DNA of 5,309 bases. Origin: Clostridia bacterium (GTDB taxonomy: Bacteria > Bacillota_A > Clostridia > Oscillospirales > CAG-272). Within the stretch, counting starts at the first letter, position 1. The number at the start of each line of letters is the position of its first letter. Location of the stretch: assembly GCA_017414605.1 (NCBI GenBank), contig JAFQLG010000080.1:1-5309 (forward strand). Direction: 5' to 3'. The notes below the pieces were generated by a model. It had not been told where the DNA came from, did no database searches, and saw only the letters and a list, made by a program, of their open reading frames with translations. The position numbers and the translations under genes were made by a program. Of the stretch, positions 1 to 5,309 are shown one piece after another.

Positions 1-1212
1 ATTGCCACCGATGGAGCCAAACTCCTTAAGAAGCTGACCGAGGAGGACGGCGGCAATTACCGGTTCGAGTACTCTCCCGAGAGTTTTACCGGCACCGAAG
101 TGGAATATGCCCTGGATGTGTGTAACGCTGTCCTTGACGTATGGCAGCCCACGCCCGATAAAAAGGTGATAATCAACCTGCCCGTAACCGTTGAGCTTTC
201 CATGCCTCACGTTTACGCAAACCAGGTGCAGTATATAAACGATAACATAAAATATCGCGAGAGCGTAATAATCTCGCTCCATCCCCACAACGACCGCGGA
301 TGTGCGGTTGCAGATACTGAAATGGGACTTCTCGCGGGCGGCGACAGAGTTGAGGGAACGCTTTTCGGAAACGGAGAGAGAACGGGAAATACCGATATCG
401 TAACAGTTGCGCTCAACATGTTTTCGCAGGGAGTAGACCCCGGACTTGATTTTTCCGATATGCCCTCAATATGCGAGCTTTACGAGAGAGTTACAAGAAT
501 GCAGGTGGGCGACCGCTCGCCTTATTCGGGCAAGCTCGTGTTTGCGGCATTCTCGGGCTCTCATCAGGACGCTATTGCCAAGGGAATGAAGTGGAGAGAG
601 GACCACACCTGCCGCTATTGGACGGTGCCTTATCTTCCCATCGACCCCAAGGACGTTGGTAGAGAATACGAAACCGACGTTATCCGCATCAATTCCCAGT
701 CCGGCAAGGGAGGCATAGGCTATCTCTTGGAGCACAATTTCGGATACGTTCTGCCAAAGGCTATGCGCGAGGACGTTGGCTATACCGTAAAGAGCTATTC
801 CGACCATTCTCACAAGGAGCTGCTTCCCGATGAGGTGCTGGACGTGTTCAACAAGGAATACGTCAACATCAATGCTCCGCTTAAGCTGACAGATTATCAT
901 TTCGTGCGCTCTGGCGCTGTGATAAAGGCTCTTGTAACCGTTGAATATAACGGAGAGATCAGGGATATTTCTGCAGAGGGCAACGGCCGCTTGGATGCAG
1001 TAAGCAACGCGATCAAAAAGAATCTTGGCATCAGCTACTCGGGTCTTACCTATACGGAGCATGCGCTTGAAGCGGGCTCTCATTCCAAGGCGGTGACCTA
1101 CGTTGGCATTATGTGCGAGGATGGCAAAATGAGCTGGGGTGCGGGCGTTCATGACGATATTATCGCTTCCTCTATATACGCGCTGTTCTCGGCTATCAAT
1201 AAGAAGCTTTAA
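1..1212 (+). CDS. leuA: 2-isopropylmalate synthase, long (yeast/actinobacterial-type) form, 5'-truncated by window edge
   Basis: This enzyme makes 2-isopropylmalate from acetyl-CoA and 2-ketoisovalerate, the committed step of leucine synthesis. The frame is open from base 1 to TAA at 1210-1212, giving 403 visible residues. The family is usually about 550-640 residues, so roughly 150-190 N-terminal residues, including the first metal-binding Asp, lie outside. By alignment from memory with M. tuberculosis LeuA, the SPES Glu (residue 27) matches catalytic Glu218. The LHPHND histidines (94, 96) match metal ligands His285 and His287. The GERTGN Asn (130) matches Asn321, and the GSHQDA His (188) matches His379. 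From about residue 290 a LeuA dimer (allosteric) domain follows. It keeps the Tyr (351) and EHA region of the leucine pocket and ends in a WGAGV...SAINK segment, so leucine feedback is likely. The SPESFTGTE signature separates it from the short Bacillus-type LeuA. The in-frame GTG at 100 is internal, not the start. Confidence 0.96.
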   Translation: MATDGAKLLKKLTEEDGGNYRFEYSPESFTGTEVEYALDVCNAVLDVWQPTPDKKVIINLPVTVELSMPHVYANQVQYINDNIKYRESVIISLHPHNDRGCAVADTEMGLLAGGDRVEGTLFGNGERTGNTDIVTVALNMFSQGVDPGLDFSDMPSICELYERVTRMQVGDRSPYSGKLVFAAFSGSHQDAIAKGMKWREDHTCRYWTVPYLPIDPKDVGREYETDVIRINSQSGKGGIGYLLEHNFGYVLPKAMREDVGYTVKSYSDHSHKELLPDEVLDVFNKEYVNINAPLKLTDYHFVRSGAVIKALVTVEYNGEIRDISAEGNGRLDAVSNAIKKNLGISYSGLTYTEHALEAGSHSKAVTYVGIMCEDGKMSWGAGVHDDIIASSIYALFSAINKKL

Positions 1213-1278
1213 TGGTTAGATGGCGCACAGGTTGGGTCGCTTTCCCCAAATGAAAGTTGTACCGACTGCGCCGATGCT

Positions 1279-1302
1279 GCGAGTTTTCTGCGAAAACTTC
1301 GC
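1279..1302 (+). repeat. Inverted repeat / hairpin upstream of leuC
   Basis: The left arm GCGAGTTTTC (1279-1288) and right arm GAAAACTTCGC (1292-1302) form ten base pairs with one bulged T (1298) around a TGC loop. The downstream sequence starts TTGACAAAAG rather than a run of T, so this is not a typical Rho-independent terminator. It ends about 50 nt before the leuC start codon. An RNA stem here could affect mRNA stability or processing between leuA and leuC, but function is inference only. Confidence 0.6.
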
Positions 1303-1338
1303 TTGACAAAAGTTTCTTCATCCCCCACACAGAAAAAA

Positions 1339-1343
1339 AGAGG
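1339..1343 (+). promoter_or_regulatory. Ribosome binding site of leuC
   Basis: AGAGG lies 8 nt before the ATG at 1352, directly after a run of seven A residues (1333-1339). Core and spacing are good and support this ATG as the leuC start. Confidence 0.75.
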
Positions 1344-1351
1344 TAATCAAA

Positions 1352-2611
1352 ATGGCAATGACGATGACACAAAAGATCCTGGCGGCGCACGCGGGACTTG
1401 AGAGTGTAAAGGCGGGACAACTGATAATGGCGAACCTTGACTTAGTGCTTGGAAACGACATTACATCTCCCGTTGCTATAAACGAATTCAGCAAAAATGG
1501 CTTTGAAGGCATTTTTGATAAAAATAAGATAGCACTTGTAATGGACCACTTTGTGCCCAACAAGGATATAAAGGCGGCGCAGCAGTGCAAGCAGTGCAGA
1601 ACCTTTGCGCGCAAATTTGATGTTACAAATTATTTTGACGTTGGAGATATGGGTATTGAGCACGCGTTGCTCCCCGAAAAGGGACTTGTTGCCCCCGGCG
1701 ACTGCGTTATAGGTGCCGATTCTCACACCTGCACTTACGGCGCGCTTGGCGCATTCTCAACCGGTGTCGGAAGTACCGATATGGCGGCGGGAATGGCTAT
1801 GGGCAAGGCCTGGTTCAAGGTACCTTCGGCTATAAAGTTTGACCTTGTAGGCGAGCTCAAGCCGCACGTGTCGGGTAAGGACGTTATTTTGCATATTATC
1901 GGCATGATCGGCGTGGACGGAGCACTTTATCGCTCCATGGAGTTCTCGGGAGAAGGATTGAAGTCACTGTCTATTGATGACCGTCTTTGCATGGCAAATA
2001 TGGCTATCGAGGCAGGCGCAAAGAACGGGATATTCGAGGTTGACGACATAACCTTGGCATACGTAGGCGAAAGAGTAAATAGAGAATACAAGGTTTTCTC
2101 GGCTGACCCCGATGCAGAGTATGACGAAGTGTACACTATAAACCTCTCCGAGATAGAATCCACGGTGGCGTGTCCCCATCTCCCCGAAAATACAAGGCTT
2201 GCAAAAGAGCTTTCCGATATAGTACCCGATCAGGTAGTTATCGGCTCCTGCACTAACGGCCGCATTTCCGATATGGAGGCGGCGGCAAAATATCTTGCAG
2301 GCAAGAGAGTTGCGCGCGACGTAAGATGTATAATTATCCCCGCAACGCAGAGCATCTACAAGGAGTGCATCAAGAGGGGCTATATAGACACCTTTATTGA
2401 TGCGGGCTGTGTTGTTTCAACTCCCACATGCGGCCCCTGCCTTGGCGGATATATGGGAATACTCGCCGAGAATGAGATCGCCGTTGCTACGACCAACCGC
2501 AATTTTGTTGGAAGAATGGGCCACGTAACTTCTAAAATATACCTTGCAAGCCCTGAGGTAGCGGCGGCAACCGCCGTTGCGGGTCACATCGTTGACCCCT
2601 CGGAGATATGA
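1352..2611 (+). CDS. leuC: 3-isopropylmalate dehydratase, large subunit (short archaeal/clostridial-type LeuC)
   Basis: LeuC is the Fe-S catalytic subunit of isopropylmalate isomerase. With LeuD it converts 2-isopropylmalate to 3-isopropylmalate in the cytoplasm by dehydration and rehydration. The 419-residue product has the length of the HacA/LeuC type-2 group, shorter than the roughly 466-residue E. coli form. The three [4Fe-4S] ligands are visible: Cys300 in GSCTNGR, and Cys360 and Cys363 in TCGPC. Other aconitase-family motifs are DHFVP (65-69), [13 protein letters not shown] (121-133), TGVGSTD (137-143) and [10 protein letters not shown] (381-390). The ATG at 1352 has a good ribosome binding site, and translation ends at TGA 2609-2611. 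A homoaconitase or another hydro-lyase of this subfamily is possible on sequence alone. The leuA, leuD and leuB neighbours make isopropylmalate isomerase much the best reading. No key residue appears to be missing. Confidence 0.97.
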   Translation: MAMTMTQKILAAHAGLESVKAGQLIMANLDLVLGNDITSPVAINEFSKNGFEGIFDKNKIALVMDHFVPNKDIKAAQQCKQCRTFARKFDVTNYFDVGDMGIEHALLPEKGLVAPGDCVIGADSHTCTYGALGAFSTGVGSTDMAAGMAMGKAWFKVPSAIKFDLVGELKPHVSGKDVILHIIGMIGVDGALYRSMEFSGEGLKSLSIDDRLCMANMAIEAGAKNGIFEVDDITLAYVGERVNREYKVFSADPDAEYDEVYTINLSEIESTVACPHLPENTRLAKELSDIVPDQVVIGSCTNGRISDMEAAAKYLAGKRVARDVRCIIIPATQSIYKECIKRGYIDTFIDAGCVVSTPTCGPCLGGYMGILAENEIAVATTNRNFVGRMGHVTSKIYLASPEVAAATAVAGHIVDPSEI

Positions 2612-2612
2612 C

Positions 2613-2619
2613 AAGGAGG
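2613..2619 (+). promoter_or_regulatory. Strong Shine-Dalgarno that fixes the leuD start
   Basis: AAGGAGG lies in the 16-nt gap after the leuC stop. It is 8 nt from the ATG at 2628 but only 2 nt from the in-frame ATG at 2622, so 2628 is the likely start. The frame also runs open upstream into leuC, but that extension is not conserved-looking LeuD sequence. Confidence 0.85.
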
Positions 2620-2627
2620 GAATGGAT

Positions 2628-3113
2628 ATGATAGCAAACGGATACGTACATAAATACGGCGACAACGTTGATACCGACGTTATAATCCCCGCGCGATACC
2701 TCAACACCGCAGATCACAAGGAGCTTGCGGCGCACTGCATGGAGGATATCGACAAGGATTTTGTTAAAAAGGTGAACGAGGGCGATATCATGGTTGGCGG
2801 AGCCAATTTCGGCTGCGGATCTTCCCGCGAGCATGCGCCCATAGCAATAAAAAAGGCAGGAATATCCTGCGTTATCGCCAAGACCTTTGCTCGCATTTTC
2901 TATAGAAACGCGATAAATATCGGTCTGGCTATTCTCGAGTGTCCCGAGGCGAGCGAGAGGATTGAGAATGGGGACGCTGTAAAGATAGATTTTGATACGG
3001 GCGTTATAACCAATCTCACCAAAAACGAAACCTATAAGGCAGAGCCTTTCCCTGAGTTTATTAAGGATATAATCAACTCGGATGGGCTTTTGAATTCGCT
3101 TAAGAGAGCGTGA
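2628..3113 (+). CDS. leuD: 3-isopropylmalate dehydratase, small subunit
   Basis: LeuD is the small swivelling-domain subunit that joins LeuC to form the isopropylmalate isomerase active site. From ATG 2628 the product is 161 residues, the usual size for the short clostridial/archaeal LeuD, which is smaller than the roughly 200-residue E. coli protein. Family motifs are clear: [15 protein letters not shown] (11-25), [13 protein letters not shown] (59-71), and [17 protein letters not shown] (84-100). The loop after PAR reads YLNT (24-27). In archaeal-type small subunits this loop helps separate isopropylmalate from homoaconitate specificity. Its short form resembles the isopropylmalate type (YLRT) more than the homoaconitase YLVY type, a comparison made from memory. 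The gene follows leuC by 16 nt and precedes leuB by 4 nt, so the subunits are probably co-translated. Starts at 2622 or further upstream are less likely because of ribosome binding site spacing. Confidence 0.96.
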   Translation: MIANGYVHKYGDNVDTDVIIPARYLNTADHKELAAHCMEDIDKDFVKKVNEGDIMVGGANFGCGSSREHAPIAIKKAGISCVIAKTFARIFYRNAINIGLAILECPEASERIENGDAVKIDFDTGVITNLTKNETYKAEPFPEFIKDIINSDGLLNSLKRA

Positions 3114-3117
3114 TAAT

Positions 3118-4188
3118 ATGGAAAAAAACATTGTTTTACTCAAGGGTGACGGAATAGGTCCCGAGATCGTTTGTCAGGCGGTCAAGGTGCTTGATGCGGT
3201 TGCCGAAAAATACGGACATAAGTTCAACTATACAGAGGTGGATATCGGCGGCTGCTCGATAGACAAGTACGGCGTGCCGATAACCGAGGAGGGAATGGCG
3301 AAGTGCAAGAGCGCTGATGCGGTTTTGCTTGGCGCCGTCGGCGGTCCCAAGTGGGATAACGTTGACCCATCGATAAGACCCGAAAAGGCACTTTTGGCGG
3401 TAAGACGCGAGCTTGGACTGTTTGCAAACCTCCGCCCCACAAAGCTTTTCCCCCAGCTTGCCGATTCCTCGCCCCTAAAGCAAAGCATAGTTGGCGGCGG
3501 CATAGATCTTATGATAGTGCGCGAGCTGACGGGCGGAATATATTTTGGCAAGAGATACACTGAAACCGTGGACGGCGAAAAGGTTGCAACCGACTGTATG
3601 ACTTACTCGGAGCATGAGATAGAGCGCATCGGTCGCGTGGCGTTTGAAGCGGCCATGAAGCGCGGAAAAAGACTTGCAAGCGTGGATAAGGCAAACGTGC
3701 TTGATTCTTCAAGACTTTGGAGAGCTACCATGCACCGTCTTTGCGCGGAATATCCCGAGGTTGAATACAGTGATATTCTGGTTGACAATACTGCTATGCA
3801 GCTTATCAAGAACCCCGCGCAGTTTGACGTTCTCGTTACCGAGAATATGTTCGGCGACATACTGTCGGACGAGGCAAGTATGCTTACGGGATCTATCGGA
3901 ATGATGCCCTCGGCTTCACTTTCGGAGAGCACGCTTGGCATGTACGAGCCTATTCACGGCTCGGCTCCCGACATAGCGGGAATGGATATTGCAAACCCTA
4001 TAGGAACGGTTATGAGCGTTGCCATGATGCTGCGTTATTCCTTTGATATGATGGGCGAGGCGGACGCTATTGAGGCGGCGGTCAATAAGGCGCTTGACGC
4101 AGGCTACCGCACTCCCGACATATATAAGGACGGTTTTATCAAGGTGGGATGCTCCCATATGGGTGATATTCTTGCCGCTAATATTTGA
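3118..4188 (+). CDS. leuB: 3-isopropylmalate dehydrogenase
   Basis: LeuB oxidises and decarboxylates 3-isopropylmalate with NAD+ to 4-methyl-2-oxopentanoate, using a divalent metal. The 356-residue length is normal for a bacterial LeuB. Residues equivalent to those of the Thermus enzyme can be placed: Arg96 and Arg106 (the latter in FANLRP), Arg135 and Tyr142 (VRELTGGIYFG), Lys191 (SVDKANVL), Asp223 (LVDNTAMQ), and metal-binding Asp247 and Asp251 (FGDILSDEAS). The N-terminal LLKGDGIGPEIV and the EPIHGSAPDIAG segment (277-288), which helps form the cofactor site, are intact. The VRELTGGIYFG loop favours isopropylmalate over isocitrate or tartrate dehydrogenases. The start lies only 4 nt after the leuD stop. 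Its Shine-Dalgarno is weak (GAGAG at 3104-3108, within leuD), so translation is probably coupled to leuD. No frameshift or missing catalytic residue is seen. Confidence 0.98.
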   Translation: MEKNIVLLKGDGIGPEIVCQAVKVLDAVAEKYGHKFNYTEVDIGGCSIDKYGVPITEEGMAKCKSADAVLLGAVGGPKWDNVDPSIRPEKALLAVRRELGLFANLRPTKLFPQLADSSPLKQSIVGGGIDLMIVRELTGGIYFGKRYTETVDGEKVATDCMTYSEHEIERIGRVAFEAAMKRGKRLASVDKANVLDSSRLWRATMHRLCAEYPEVEYSDILVDNTAMQLIKNPAQFDVLVTENMFGDILSDEASMLTGSIGMMPSASLSESTLGMYEPIHGSAPDIAGMDIANPIGTVMSVAMMLRYSFDMMGEADAIEAAVNKALDAGYRTPDIYKDGFIKVGCSHMGDILAANI

Positions 4189-4207
4189 CGTAATTTACTC
4201 TTAAAAA

Positions 4208-4213
4208 AGAAGG
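4208..4213 (+). promoter_or_regulatory. Ribosome binding site of ilvE
   Basis: AGAAGG lies 9 nt before the ATG at 4223 in the 34-nt leuB-ilvE gap. The gap is A/T-rich and shows no terminator hairpin, so ilvE is probably in the same transcript as leuB. Confidence 0.75.
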
Positions 4214-4222
4214 TATATATCA

Positions 4223-5290
4223 ATGCTTAATATCAGATACGAGCTTGTAAAAGAGAAAAAGGCAAAGCCCGATTGGGATAATCTCGGCTTTGGGAAGCAC
4301 TTTACGGACCATATGTTCATTATGGACTATGATGAGGGCATGGGCTGGCACGATGCGAGAATAGTGCCCTATCAGAATCTTTCGCTTGATCCCGCGTGCA
4401 TGGTGTTCCACTATGCGCAGGAGATGTTTGAGGGACTTAAGGCTTATCGCACACCTGACGGTAGTGTTCAGCTTTTCCGCCCCGATCAGAATATTGACAG
4501 AATGAATCGCACAAACGAGCGCTTGTGCATTCCTCAGCTTGACAAGGACGACGTGCTTGAAGCGATCCGCGCTTTTGTAAAGGTGGAGGAGGATTGGGTG
4601 CCCTGCAAGGAGGGAACCTCGCTCTATATCCGTCCTTTCATTATCGCAACAGACGTACAGCTCGGAGTTCATCCCTCCAAGAGCTACAAGTTTATGATAA
4701 TAACCTGTCCCGTTGGCGCATACTATGCCGAGGGAATAAAGCCAGTCAAGATATTCGTCGAGCGCGAATACGTGCGCGCAGTCAAGGGCGGAACGGGATT
4801 TGCTAAGGTAGGCGGCAACTACGCCTGCTCGCTTATAGGACAGGAAAAGGCTGAAAAAATGGGATATTCGCAGGTGCTCTGGCTTGACGGCATCGAGCAC
4901 AAATACATTGACGAGGTCGGCGCGATGAACGTGTTCTTCGTGCTGGACGGCAAGGTGGTTACTCCTGCACTTGAGGAGGGAAGCATACTGCCCGGCGTTA
5001 CCAGAAGATCCAGCATTCAGCTGCTTCGCGAAATGGGATACGTTGTTGAGGAGAGAAAGCTTTCGCTTGCAGAGGTAGAGGAGGCTTATGCCAACGGCAA
5101 GCTTGACGAGGCTTTCGGAACGGGAACGGCGGCAGTCGTTTCTCCCATGGGTCTGCTCGATACGGGCGACGTGAAGATGGTCATCAATAATAACGAGATA
5201 GGCCCCGTGGCTCAAAAGCTCTACGATACGCTCACCGCTATCCAGTGGGGCAAGGCAGAAGACAAATTCGGCTGGACCGTTAAGGTTTGA
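4223..5290 (+). CDS. ilvE: Branched-chain amino acid aminotransferase (type II BCAT, fold-type IV PLP enzyme)
   Basis: This enzyme transfers an amino group from glutamate to 4-methyl-2-oxopentanoate to give leucine, and also acts in valine and isoleucine synthesis. The 355-residue length and the N-terminal DHMF...YDEGMGWHDARI segment (29-47) match the type II group, which includes the eukaryotic BCATs, rather than the roughly 300-residue E. coli type. Lys195 in GTGFAKVGGNYA is the PLP Schiff-base lysine. Other active-site elements are MFEGLKAYR (68-76), YIRPF (135-139, with Arg137), the DEVGAMN segment (Glu231), SILPGVTR (254-261) and GTGTAAVVSP (299-308). The CXXC redox switch of mammalian BCATs is absent: the corresponding stretch, AAVVSP, has no Cys. 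The position right after leuB supplies the final step of the pathway. A D-amino acid or aminodeoxychorismate lyase function of the same fold is unlikely given the BCAT motifs. Confidence 0.97.
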   Translation: MLNIRYELVKEKKAKPDWDNLGFGKHFTDHMFIMDYDEGMGWHDARIVPYQNLSLDPACMVFHYAQEMFEGLKAYRTPDGSVQLFRPDQNIDRMNRTNERLCIPQLDKDDVLEAIRAFVKVEEDWVPCKEGTSLYIRPFIIATDVQLGVHPSKSYKFMIITCPVGAYYAEGIKPVKIFVEREYVRAVKGGTGFAKVGGNYACSLIGQEKAEKMGYSQVLWLDGIEHKYIDEVGAMNVFFVLDGKVVTPALEEGSILPGVTRRSSIQLLREMGYVVEERKLSLAEVEEAYANGKLDEAFGTGTAAVVSPMGLLDTGDVKMVINNNEIGPVAQKLYDTLTAIQWGKAEDKFGWTVKV

Positions 5291-5309
5291 TTTGTGTGAC
5301 GATTGCAGG
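5291..5309. other. Short tail after ilvE
   Basis: Only 19 nt remain after the ilvE stop. They contain no hairpin, start codon or ribosome binding site that can be judged, so it is not possible to tell whether the operon continues. Confidence 0.5.

Larger units (their letters stand above)
1213..1351. other. leuA-leuC intergenic region with nested inverted repeats, no clear gene
   Basis: This 139-nt spacer is far longer than the other gaps in the operon (16, 4 and 34 nt). It contains several potential stems. GGCGCA (1222-1227) pairs with TGCGCC (1267-1272). TTGGG (1232-1236) pairs with CCCAA (1245-1249), and CTTTC (1240-1244) pairs with GAAAG (1252-1256); the last two partly exclude each other. 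A stronger hairpin sits at 1279-1302. No U-tract follows any stem, so a standard intrinsic terminator is not supported and read-through from leuA to leuC is plausible. The only open frames here are tiny and lack ribosome binding sites. The region could be a post-transcriptional control or processing site, a dispersed intergenic repeat, or neutral spacer; the sequence does not decide. Confidence 0.6.

Noticed and set aside
1212..1253. 13-codon frame overlapping the leuA stop (TAATG), considered as a leader peptide for attenuation of leuCDB
   Set aside because: It encodes no leucine codon at all and has no Shine-Dalgarno of its own beyond possible coupling to leuA, so it does not fit leucine attenuation.
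1249..1272. T-box-like stretch (AAAGTTGTACCGACTGCG) upstream of leuC
   Set aside because: It partly resembles the T-box core AGGGTGGNACCGCG (about 9 of 14 positions by eye) but lacks the TGG that pairs with the tRNA acceptor end. Only about 40 nt separate it from the leuA stop, too little for a specifier stem I, and no terminator with a U-tract follows.
1220..1306. 28-codon frame in the leuA-leuC spacer, considered as a small protein
   Set aside because: It has no ribosome binding site, overlaps the inverted repeats that account for its sequence, and shows no recognisable motif.
1303..1308. Perfect TTGACA -35-like box before leuC
   Set aside because: At 16-18 nt downstream the sequence is CCCCACACAG-like, with no TATAAT-type -10 element, and the box overlaps the hairpin edge. 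A single hexamer match is weak evidence for a promoter.
1279..1320. Intrinsic terminator after leuA
   Set aside because: The 1279-1302 stem is A/T-rich on its loop side and is followed by TTGACAAAAG rather than a T-run, so it does not meet the usual terminator pattern.
4220..5215. 331-codon open frame on the minus strand opposite ilvE (similarly 466-1152 opposite leuA and 2532-3143 over the leuC end and leuD)
   Set aside because: In all three cases the antisense codons over ilvE, leuA and leuD are in exact register with the sense codons, so an antisense stop would need a sense TTA, CTA or TCA codon, which these genes rarely use. The sense strands encode well-conserved enzymes and the antisense products show no recognisable motif, so these are codon-bias shadows.

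Overview
The window holds the distal part of a leucine biosynthesis operon, with every gene on the + strand. The order is leuA (5' end outside the window), leuC, leuD, leuB and ilvE. All five genes are identified from family motifs and catalytic residues read directly in the translations. No mobile element, CRISPR array, tRNA, rRNA or defence-type gene is visible, and I see no evidence for an undescribed system.

Layout: 1-1212 is the C-terminal 403 codons of a long-form 2-isopropylmalate synthase, open at the window edge. 1213-1351 is the only sizeable non-coding stretch (139 nt). It has several nested inverted repeats but no convincing terminator, promoter or T-box. 1352-2611 is leuC, 2628-3113 leuD and 3118-4188 leuB, with gaps of 16 and 4 nt. 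A 34-nt gap then leads to ilvE at 4223-5290. The last 19 nt (5291-5309) hold nothing identifiable.

Together the genes cover every step from 2-ketoisovalerate to L-leucine. LeuA condenses acetyl-CoA with 2-ketoisovalerate. LeuC and LeuD form the Fe-S isomerase. LeuB oxidises 3-isopropylmalate to the 2-keto acid, and IlvE transaminates it. IlvE would also serve valine and isoleucine.

Organism: probably an anaerobic Firmicute of class Clostridia, perhaps an uncultured gut Oscillospirales/Ruminococcaceae-like lineage. Reasons are the purine-rich Shine-Dalgarno sites, base composition near half GC combined with frequent AGA and ATA codons, the short LeuC/LeuD pair common in Clostridia, and tight co-directional gene packing. 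This is inference from style and family resemblance, not a firm taxonomic call.
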